Below are positions 57,219-64,000 of a stretch of DNA of 64,000 nucleotides, in pieces. The stretch comes from Azospirillum sp. 412522. Lineage in GTDB: Bacteria > Pseudomonadota > Alphaproteobacteria > Azospirillales > Azospirillaceae. The first letter of the stretch is position 1; every line of letters begins with the position of its first letter. Both the position numbers and the translations under genes were made by a program. Under the pieces are notes generated by a model. That model saw only the letters and a list, made by a program, of their open reading frames with translations, ran no database searches and was not told where the DNA came from. Location: assembly GCF_019805165.1 (NCBI RefSeq), contig NZ_RWIJ01000003.1:362428-426427 (forward strand), in the 5' to 3' direction.

Positions 57219-59708
57219 GTGAAGCGGGCGCTCTGGCTTTTTTCCGGTTTCGGCGGGCGGCTGGTGCTGCCCGCCCTGGCGGTTGCGCTCGCCATTGCCG
57301 CCCTGTGGTGGATTCTGCTCGACCGCCTGCACCGGGAAGAGCGGCTGCTCGACCTCACCGCTCATGAGAAGACCGCCGTCGTCGCCCGTCTGGTGGAGGA
57401 GCATGCGGTTTCCACCTTCCGCCGCGTCGACGACCTGCTGCTGGACCTGATCGCCAATACCGAGCGCAACCGGTCCATGCGCCTGGATTCCCGACGCGCC
57501 TTCGAAGAGGGGCTGGTGGTGGGGATCCGCGTCTATGACGCTGCCGGCCTGCTGAGCATGGGCGGGGGACGGGCCACGTTCCAGGGCTCGATGATCGACC
57601 GCGACGAGTTCCGCATCGCCCGCGACAGCGCGCCGCGCGGTCTGGTGATCGGCATTCCCTATGCCTCGTCGGAGACACAGGACCTGCTGATTCCGGTGTC
57701 GCGCCGGTTGGAGAACAGCGACGGCACCTTTGCCGGGATCGCCGTGGCCGATATCCCGGTCGAATCCTTCGCCCGTTATTACCGCGTGCTCGGCCTGCCC
57801 GCCGACGGGGTTGCGACGCTGCTGCGCACCGACGGCGTCATCATCGCCCGCAATGTGGGCGCCAACACGGTCTCCGGCCGGGGAACGACCAACAACGAAC
57901 TGTGGCAGGCGATCAGGCAGCATCCCGTCGGCCACATGCGCATGATCAGTCCCGTCGATGGGGTGGAGCGGATCACCGCCTTCCGGTCGGCCTCCGATTA
58001 TCCGATGATCGCCGTGGTCGGCGAATCGGTCGAGACCGTGTTCGGTCCCTGGCGCGACAATGCCCGCCTCTACATCGCCTGGGCGGTCGCCACCACCGTG
58101 GTGATCCTGCTGTTCGTCGTCGCCTTCATCGTCGAGCTGCAATGGCGCCGCCACACCGACCGCGCGCTGCGGGTGCGCAACCGGGCGTTGGCCTGGAGCA
58201 ACGACGGCATCATGATCGCCGATGCCACCCAGCCGGGCATGCCCATCGTCTATGTCAATCCGGCGCTGGAGCATCTGCTGGGCGCCCCGGTTTCCGACCT
58301 GATCGGCAGCGGCGCCCTGACGGCGCTGGAACGGGCGACGAACGACCGTGCGGCGCTTCAGCCGTTGCGCGACGCCATCGTCGTCGGCCGCGACGCGCGG
58401 GTCGAACTGACCCGTCCCGACCCCGGAGGGAATGGAGAGGAACCGAAGGGGCCGCGCTGCCTGGAATTGAGCGCATCGCCGGTGCGTGACCACGACAACC
58501 GGCTGGTCAGCCTGATCGCCACCGTCCGCGACATTTCCGAACACAAGCGCGCCCAGGCGGCTCTGGGCGACGCACGGCGGGAGGCTGACCGGGCCAACGT
58601 CGCCAAGTCCAAGTTCCTGGCTGCGGCCAGCCATGACCTGCGCCAGCCGGTGCAGTCGCTGATGCTGCTGATGGAGGTTCTGTCGAGCCGTGTCAGCGAC
58701 GGCATGACCCGCAATGTTCTGGGCACGATGGAGCGCGCGCTCGGCGCGTTGAAGATGCTGCTGGACGGGCTGCTCGATGTTTCACGGCTCGAGGCGGGGG
58801 CGGTGGTCCCGGAGGTCAAGGTGTTCCCGCTGTCCGAGGTGATGGACCGCGTCGCCGCCAGCAGCCGCCCTGTCGCCGTCCAGAAGGGGCTGATCCTGCA
58901 CATCGTGCCGTGCAGCGCGCATGTGCATAGCGATCCGATGCTGCTGGGCCGGATCCTGCAGAATCTGGTCGAGAACGCGCTGCGCTACACCGACAAGGGT
59001 CGCATCCTGATCGGCTGCCGCCGCCGTGGCGAGGTTCTGCGGATCGAGGTGTGGGACACCGGGATCGGCATCCCCGCCGACCAGCAGGAGGATATCTTCC
59101 AGGAGTTCGTGCAGGTCGGCAACGCCAGCCGCAACCGCGACCAGGGACTTGGACTGGGGCTGGCGGTGGTTCGGCGGCTGTCGGTCATGCTGGACCATCG
59201 GGTGACGGTCCGGTCGGTACCCGGCGAAGGCTCGGTCTTCGCGGTCGAGGTGCCGGTGGCCGACCCGCCGTCGACGAAGACGCTTCCCGCTCCGCTCGCG
59301 TCGCGCCCGGCCTTCGCCAATACGGTGCTGGTGATCGAGGACGACATGATCGTCCGCGAAGGTCTGCGCGCCATGCTCGCGGAGTGGGGCTATACGGTGC
59401 TGGCCGCCGAATCCTGTGCCGAGGCGCTCGACCTCGCCAACCGCGGGCCTGCTCCGGACCTGATCGTCGCCGATTACCGTCTGCGTGACGGCCGCACCGG
59501 GACGGAGGCGATCCGTGAGGTGCGGTTGGCGCTTGGCCGCATCCTGCCCGGTATCCTGGTGACCGGCGATACCGCCCCCGCCCGCGCGCAGGAGGCGGAG
59601 GCCGGCAATTTCCGCGTCATGCACAAGCCGGTGATCGCCACCGACCTTCGCCGCGCCGTGGCCGAGGCGCTGGAACCGCTGCTGCGCGAACGCCAGACGG
59701 TTGCCTGA
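57219..59708 (+). CDS. Hybrid sensor histidine kinase (membrane-bound, PAS, receiver)
   Basis: 829 residues from a GTG at 57219. An N-terminal helix and a second at 280-305 (YIAWAVATTVVILLFVVAF) enclose a periplasmic PDC/dCache-like sensor domain. A PAS domain follows (residues 325-450), then HisKA with FLAAASHDLRQPVQSLMLL (phospho-His), HATPase with NALRYTDKG, DTGIGIP and GLGLGLAVV, and a C-terminal receiver (VLVIEDD, phospho-Asp in LIVADYRLRDG, Lys in MHKPV). The signal and partner are unknown. It is convergent with the next kinase and divergent from murJ. Confidence 0.92.
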   Translation: MKRALWLFSGFGGRLVLPALAVALAIAALWWILLDRLHREERLLDLTAHEKTAVVARLVEEHAVSTFRRVDDLLLDLIANTERNRSMRLDSRRAFEEGLVVGIRVYDAAGLLSMGGGRATFQGSMIDRDEFRIARDSAPRGLVIGIPYASSETQDLLIPVSRRLENSDGTFAGIAVADIPVESFARYYRVLGLPADGVATLLRTDGVIIARNVGANTVSGRGTTNNELWQAIRQHPVGHMRMISPVDGVERITAFRSASDYPMIAVVGESVETVFGPWRDNARLYIAWAVATTVVILLFVVAFIVELQWRRHTDRALRVRNRALAWSNDGIMIADATQPGMPIVYVNPALEHLLGAPVSDLIGSGALTALERATNDRAALQPLRDAIVVGRDARVELTRPDPGGNGEEPKGPRCLELSASPVRDHDNRLVSLIATVRDISEHKRAQAALGDARREADRANVAKSKFLAAASHDLRQPVQSLMLLMEVLSSRVSDGMTRNVLGTMERALGALKMLLDGLLDVSRLEAGAVVPEVKVFPLSEVMDRVAASSRPVAVQKGLILHIVPCSAHVHSDPMLLGRILQNLVENALRYTDKGRILIGCRRRGEVLRIEVWDTGIGIPADQQEDIFQEFVQVGNASRNRDQGLGLGLAVVRRLSVMLDHRVTVRSVPGEGSVFAVEVPVADPPSTKTLPAPLASRPAFANTVLVIEDDMIVREGLRAMLAEWGYTVLAAESCAEALDLANRGPAPDLIVADYRLRDGRTGTEAIREVRLALGRILPGILVTGDTAPARAQEAEAGNFRVMHKPVIATDLRRAVAEALEPLLRERQTVA

Positions 59709-59741
59709 GCGGAGCCGGCTCGGCGGTGTTCAAAGCCGGAT

Positions 59742-61706
59742 TTAGCCGAGGTCCGGGGCCTGCCGTGGTACCCGCAGGACGAAGACGGCACCCTGGCCGG
59801 GACTGTTGCGGACGCTCAACTGACCACCGAGAGTCTGGGTCGCCAGATTGTAGGCGATGTGCAGACCCAGGCCGACGCAGCCGGCATGGCGGGCGGTGGT
59901 AAAGAAGGGATCGAAGATGCGTGGCAGATCGGCCTCGAGAATGCCCTGGCCGTCATCGCCGTGCAGCACCTCGATCCAGTCGTCGCCGTCCGCATGGATG
60001 TCGATGACGATCCGGCCGCTCTGCTCCGGCCGGAAGGCGTGGGTCAGGGAATTGCGCACCAGATGGGTCAGCACGCGGGCGAAGGCGCCGGGGAAGCTTT
60101 CCAGCTGCAATGCCTCCGGGCAGACCAACTCCACCCGATGGCCGGAGGAGCCGATCTGCGTGTGCAGGCTCAGCAGTACATCCTCGGTGTATTCGCGCAG
60201 GTAGAAGGTGCGGCGCTCGTCGCCGGTCTGGTCGGCGGCCACCTGCTTGAACATATGGACCAGCGCGGCGATGCGCTCGGTATTGCCGACCAGCAGTTGG
60301 CCCGCCTCCTGCGCCACCTCCAGAAACCCGGCCAGGGCCGAGCGGGTCAGGGCGTTGGCGGCGAATTGGCGCTTCACATCTTCGGCCCGGCTCAGCAGGT
60401 GGGAGGCGGTGGTCAGAGCCACCCCGACCGGCCCGTTCACCTCATGCGCCACGCCGGCCACAAGCTGGCCGAGCGAGGCCATCTTCTCGGTCTGGACCAG
60501 GCTGTCCTGGGCGGCCTGCAATTCGCGATAGGCCTGCTCCACCCGGTCCTTGGCGGCACGCAGGGCGTCGGCGGCGCGAGCCCGCTCGGTGGTGTCCAGC
60601 ATGACGCCGAACAGGTGGGTCAGCCGACCGTCCAGATCGAAGCGCGGCGCGCAGGAGGAGGAGACGTAGCGCACCTCTTGGGCCGGATCGATCACCCGGT
60701 ACTCGACATAGACGCGCCGGGAATTGCCGATCACGCTTTCCAGCATGTTGCCGAAGGACATCCGATCCTCGGGATGCAGGATGCCCAGAAGGTTGTCGAA
60801 GGTCGGCTGGAAGCGTTCCGGATCCTGGCCGTAGATGCCGAAGGCTTCACGGTTCCAGACCAGGGTGCCGCTGTGGATGCCGTACTCCCAGTAGCCGAGA
60901 TGGCCGGTGCGGTAGGCCTCCTCCAGCCGCTGCTTGGCCGCCTCCAGCTGGGCCGCGGCCTCCGCCCGTTCGGTGCTGTCCATCATCACGCCGAAGACGT
61001 GGGTCAGCCGCCCGTCCGCATCCAGCCGCGGCGCACAGGAGGAGGAGACGTAGCGGAGCCGGCCGTCCCGGTCATGGACCCGGTATTCGACATAGACGCG
61101 CTTGGGGGTGCCGACCACGCTTTCCAGCATGTTGCCGAAGCGCGGGCGGTCGTCCGGGTGCAGGATGCCCAGCAGATCGTCGAAGCCGCCGGTGAAGCGG
61201 TCGCGGTCATGGCCCAGCACGTCCCACCCGGCGTCGTTCAGCACCAGCTCGCCGGAGTGGATGCCGTATTCCCAGTAGCCGAGCTTGGCTGTGCAACAGG
61301 CCTCCTCCAGCTTCTGGGTCGCCAGTTCCAGCCCGCGCGCCGTACGGCGCTGATCGGTCAAATCCTCGACCGTCGCGATCCAGGGCGGGCCGCCGACGCG
61401 GACCAGCAGGTCGCGGGGCTCACCCGACGCGGACAGGACCGCAACCTCCCGTTCGGTCCCGGAAACGGCATCGGCAAGGTCGGCCGGGAAGGCTTCCGCG
61501 CTGCCATAGCGGTCGAGCAAGCAGCGGTTCCCGCGCAGCTGCCCGTCCGCCTCGCGCATCAGGGCCGGGGCGGGCAGGGCGTCGAACAGCGAGGATGGGG
61601 AGGATGAGGCGGACGAAGCCGTTACGGACCCGGCGTCCGGACCCGCGGCTCCCGTCACGTCCATCGTCTCACCCGCTGTCGTCATCTGGGTCTCCACAGC
61701 CGGCAC
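59742..61706 (-). CDS. Soluble sensor histidine kinase with duplicated PAS domains
   Basis: 654 residues, no membrane helix. A variable N-terminal part (1-130) is followed by two nearly identical PAS units: LGYWEYGIHSGELVL at about 140 and LGYWEYGIHSGTLVW at about 270, each ending in a VSSSCAPR-FDxDGRLTH-FGVM block. A coiled coil leads to HisKA with GVAHEVNGPVG (His in HEVN) and HATPase with HLVRNSLTHAF, DDGQGI and GLGLHIAYNL. There is no receiver domain, so it needs a separate response regulator, which is not seen here. The PAS duplication looks recent. Confidence 0.9.
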   Translation of the reverse strand: MPAVETQMTTAGETMDVTGAAGPDAGSVTASSASSSPSSLFDALPAPALMREADGQLRGNRCLLDRYGSAEAFPADLADAVSGTEREVAVLSASGEPRDLLVRVGGPPWIATVEDLTDQRRTARGLELATQKLEEACCTAKLGYWEYGIHSGELVLNDAGWDVLGHDRDRFTGGFDDLLGILHPDDRPRFGNMLESVVGTPKRVYVEYRVHDRDGRLRYVSSSCAPRLDADGRLTHVFGVMMDSTERAEAAAQLEAAKQRLEEAYRTGHLGYWEYGIHSGTLVWNREAFGIYGQDPERFQPTFDNLLGILHPEDRMSFGNMLESVIGNSRRVYVEYRVIDPAQEVRYVSSSCAPRFDLDGRLTHLFGVMLDTTERARAADALRAAKDRVEQAYRELQAAQDSLVQTEKMASLGQLVAGVAHEVNGPVGVALTTASHLLSRAEDVKRQFAANALTRSALAGFLEVAQEAGQLLVGNTERIAALVHMFKQVAADQTGDERRTFYLREYTEDVLLSLHTQIGSSGHRVELVCPEALQLESFPGAFARVLTHLVRNSLTHAFRPEQSGRIVIDIHADGDDWIEVLHGDDGQGILEADLPRIFDPFFTTARHAGCVGLGLHIAYNLATQTLGGQLSVRNSPGQGAVFVLRVPRQAPDLG

Positions 61707-61791
61707 CCGTCAGCGGGCGCAACTGTCTGCGGACACTACACAAGCAACTCAGCGGGTCCTATGCCCAATTAGGCGCAAATCGTCGCTAATT

Positions 61792-62682
61792 TCAGGGTAT
61801 CAGGCTGCCGAGGTCGAAGTCCTGCGCGAAGGCAACCATGGCGCCGCAGGCGCTGGCCGACCCGACCCGCATCACGCCGCCACCGACCACGGTCGGGAAC
61901 TTGCTCTTCTGCAGCACCTGCTGGGTCTTCACCGGATCGGCGACGCGCACCACGAAGCCGGCGAAGAAGGGCAGGGTGGCCTTAGAGAAGGCTGGGTCGG
62001 CTGTCCAGGCCCAATGCAACAGGTCCGGCGTGGCGACCAGCACCGGTACCTGACCATTGCCGCGACCGGCCGGTTCCACCACGCGGCTGGATCCTCGGTC
62101 GGTGACGGTGCCCCCCAGCAGCTTGGCATAGGTGGCGGCAACTGTGTCGGGATCGGCGGCGGCGATCACCAGCGCTTCCAGCCCGGTCGCACCGTTGGCA
62201 TGCTGAAGCTGGTCCGGGCGCCAGACCAGATCGGGCGTGTGGTGCTGGCACAGGAAGACCCGGCCGGCCGGGGTGGCGGCCGGGTCGATCTGGGTGATGG
62301 TGAAGTTGGCGTCGCGGGTGCCCTGCGGCAGTTCCACCGGGCGGCCGAAATCGACAGGTTCCGATGCCGGGAAGCCGGCGGCAGTCAGAGGTCCGGCGGC
62401 GGCGCGAGCGTCCGGTGTCTTCAGCGCGATGGCGGCGATGCCCTCGCGCTGGCGCAGGAAGGCGGCGTAATGGGCGTTGACCGGCCGCTGCTCCTCGATG
62501 CCCAACAGCTCCAGATAGGTGCCGGTCGGGAACAGGATGGTGTGGTTGGCCGACTTCAACTGGGTGTGGTGACCCCGCGGCGTCACGGTGAAGCCAAGCC
62601 GGACATAGGAATCGCGCGCCGCGTCCAGGTCGCGGGTGGCGATGACCAGATGGTCCAGTCCGGTGATGCCGTCGATGCTCAT
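61792..62682 (-). CDS. VOC-superfamily (glyoxalase-like) protein
   Basis: 296 residues from the ATG at 62682. The start GITGLDHLVIATRDLDAARD is a typical VOC beta-alpha-beta unit, and a second weaker unit follows (LEALVIAAADPDTVAATYAKLL at about 165). The pattern fits the glyoxalase-like type 3 family (one long conserved N-terminal domain). No substrate can be assigned. It follows etfA on the same strand after 107 bp and may be co-transcribed. Confidence 0.8.
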   Translation of the reverse strand: MSIDGITGLDHLVIATRDLDAARDSYVRLGFTVTPRGHHTQLKSANHTILFPTGTYLELLGIEEQRPVNAHYAAFLRQREGIAAIALKTPDARAAAGPLTAAGFPASEPVDFGRPVELPQGTRDANFTITQIDPAATPAGRVFLCQHHTPDLVWRPDQLQHANGATGLEALVIAAADPDTVAATYAKLLGGTVTDRGSSRVVEPAGRGNGQVPVLVATPDLLHWAWTADPAFSKATLPFFAGFVVRVADPVKTQQVLQKSKFPTVVGGGVMRVGSASACGAMVAFAQDFDLGSLIP

Positions 62683-62789
62683 GGCGTCCTGCCGCTGTCG
62701 GGTTGCTGTGCCGCCAGCGATAGAACAGCCGGCCCGCCGCGGCAAGCCTGAAGCGGCCGGGCCTCAGCGCGGAAGGCCCGGCCTTGCGG

Positions 62790-63716
62790 TCACAGTGCCT
62801 GCTGGAGGTCCGGCAGCGCCTTGAACAGGTCGGCGACGAGACCGTAATCGGCGACCTGGAAGATCGGCGCCTCCTCGTCCTTGTTGATGGCGACGATGAC
62901 CTTGCTGTCCTTCATGCCGGCCAGATGCTGGATCGCGCCCGAGATGCCGACGGCGACATAGAGGTCCGGCGCAACGATCTTGCCGGTCTGGCCGACCTGA
63001 TAGTCGTTCGGCACGAAGCCGGCATCGACCGCCGCCCGGCTGGCGCCGACGGCAGCACCCAGCTTGTCGGCGATCGCCTCCAGCAGATGGAAGTTGTCGC
63101 CCGACTGCATGCCGCGCCCGCCGGAGATGACGATGCGGGCGGAGGTCAGTTCCGGACGCTCCGACTTCGACAGCTCGGCCGACACGAAGCCCGACAGGGC
63201 CGGGTCGGCCACTGCGGCAATGCTCTCGACCGCGGCGCTGCCGCTGGCGGGCGCCGCCTCGAAGGCGGTGGTGCGGACGGTGATCACCTTCACCGGGTCG
63301 GCCGATTGCACGGTGGCGATGGCGTTGCCGGCATAGATCGGCCGCTCGAACATGTCGGCGGCAACCACGGCGGTGATCTCGGAGATCATCGCCACGTCGA
63401 GCAGCGCCGCGACGCGCGGCAGCACGTTCTTGCCCGCCGAGGTGGCGGTGGCCAGGACATGGCTGTAGCCGGGGGCGAGTGAGACCAGCAGGGCGGCGAC
63501 CGGCTCCGCCAGGGCATGCTCGTAGGACGCATCGTCGGCGAGCAGCACCTTGGCGACGCCGGCCAGCTTGGCGGCCTGTGCGGCGGCGGGGGCGGCGTTG
63601 CGGCCGGCGACCAGGACATGGATGTCGCTGCCCAGCTTGGCGGCGGCGGTCACCGCATGGGCGGTGGCGGGCTTGAGGCTGGCGTTGTCGTGGTCGGCGA
63701 GGATCAGGATGGGCAT
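62790..63716 (-). CDS. etfA: Electron transfer flavoprotein alpha subunit
   Basis: 308 residues, normal for EtfA. The FAD-binding C-terminal part has [40 protein letters not shown] and [23 protein letters not shown], all EtfA signatures. With EtfB it passes electrons from acyl-CoA and other dehydrogenases to the quinone pool. It starts 57 bp after the etfB stop, and so lies in the same operon. Confidence 0.97.
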   Translation of the reverse strand: MPILILADHDNASLKPATAHAVTAAAKLGSDIHVLVAGRNAAPAAAQAAKLAGVAKVLLADDASYEHALAEPVAALLVSLAPGYSHVLATATSAGKNVLPRVAALLDVAMISEITAVVAADMFERPIYAGNAIATVQSADPVKVITVRTTAFEAAPASGSAAVESIAAVADPALSGFVSAELSKSERPELTSARIVISGGRGMQSGDNFHLLEAIADKLGAAVGASRAAVDAGFVPNDYQVGQTGKIVAPDLYVAVGISGAIQHLAGMKDSKVIVAINKDEEAPIFQVADYGLVADLFKALPDLQQAL

Positions 63717-63773
63717 GGGGGCTTCCTCTGTCGGGCGGGGTGTGGGGAGTTCGGGCACGAGGCCAGCGCTCCC

Positions 63774-64000
63774 TCAGATCACCCGCGCCTCGGTCTTCAG
63801 CTTGTCGACCAGCGTGGCGACGTCCGGCACCTTGATTCCGGCTTGGCGCTTCGGCGGCTCGGTCACCTTCACCGTCTTCAGGCGCGGCGCGACGTCGACG
63901 CCCAGCGCATCCGGGGCGACGGTCTCCAGCGGCTTCTTCTTCGCCTTCATGATGTTGGGCAGCGAAGCGTAGCGCGGCTCGTTGAGGCGCAGGTCGGCGG
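63774..64000 (-). CDS. etfB: Electron transfer flavoprotein beta subunit (3' end, cut by window edge)
   Basis: The last 75 codons of EtfB are visible. They read [20 protein letters not shown] and end in KLKTEARVI. The [12 protein letters not shown] block is the conserved EtfB ADP/AMP-binding end. The gene continues beyond 64000. It is the first gene of the etfBA operon on the minus strand. Confidence 0.95.
   Translation of the reverse strand, partial: ADLRLNEPRYASLPNIMKAKKKPLETVAPDALGVDVAPRLKTVKVTEPPKRQAGIKVPDVATLVDKLKTEARVI

Overview
The window is a GC-rich, densely coded stretch of an alphaproteobacterial chromosome, most likely Azospirillum or a close relative in the Rhodospirillales. That placement rests on the gene set and order (coxB-coxA-ctaB-small membrane protein-ctaG-coxC-DUF983-SURF1, tamA-tamB, etfB-etfA), on a SAM-II riboswitch before metZ, on a FixL-like haem PAS domain, on a phasin-like protein and on GGAAC-type stress promoters. 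It is a reading of context and not a database match. The genes are mostly housekeeping and core metabolism. I see no prophage, insertion sequence, CRISPR array, rRNA or tRNA.

Layout. 1-2305 (minus): mfd, cut by the left edge, and sdhE, with a short tandem repeat at their junction. 2415-2847 (plus): promoter, guanidine-II riboswitch and the guanidine exporter gene gdx/sugE. 2872-6063 (minus): a two-ACT-domain regulator, a Tsi6-like protein, a secreted protein and tldD. 6299-7684: a DUF3422 membrane protein. 8184-16266 (plus): the aa3-type cytochrome c oxidase structural and assembly genes, ending in an M32 carboxypeptidase. 16374-20522 (minus): a 24-residue hydrophobic peptide gene, trpE, a PpiD-type chaperone and a CsbD stress protein. 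20625-21938: small hypotheticals and a YnfA-type membrane protein. 22503-24665: a c-di-GMP protein with a haem-type PAS domain. 24726-26877: Fur-like sites with a ferric-iron binding protein and its ATPase; a matching permease lies alone at 32789-34462. 26943-32781: an MsbA-type exporter, a patatin-like esterase, two glycine-zipper envelope proteins and a K+/H+ antiporter.

34578-43041: typA/bipA with an attenuator-like leader, and divergently tamA-tamB. 43078-46197 (minus): a methyltransferase, two small hypotheticals and a lytic transglycosylase. 46674-50659: an ECF sigma factor, a DUF1328 protein beside a 26-bp-stem hairpin, a secreted repeat-rich protein and a YjbH-type outer-membrane protein. 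50750-52818: an OsmC protein, a cation-diffusion transporter and a phasin-like protein. 52904-55303: metZ under a SAM-II riboswitch with terminator, and a divergent AraC/GyrI-type regulator. 55366-61706: murJ and two convergent sensor kinases. 61792-64000 (minus): a VOC-fold protein, etfA and the 3' end of etfB.

The best leads are regulatory: two riboswitches, a terminator inside the typA leader, paired Fur-like boxes, an Fnr/FixK-type site upstream of the haem-PAS gene, EcfG-type promoter matches, a TisB-like micro-ORF and an isolated long hairpin. I do not see a clearly new multi-gene system. The micro-ORF, the haem-PAS c-di-GMP protein and the long hairpin are the least expected elements.
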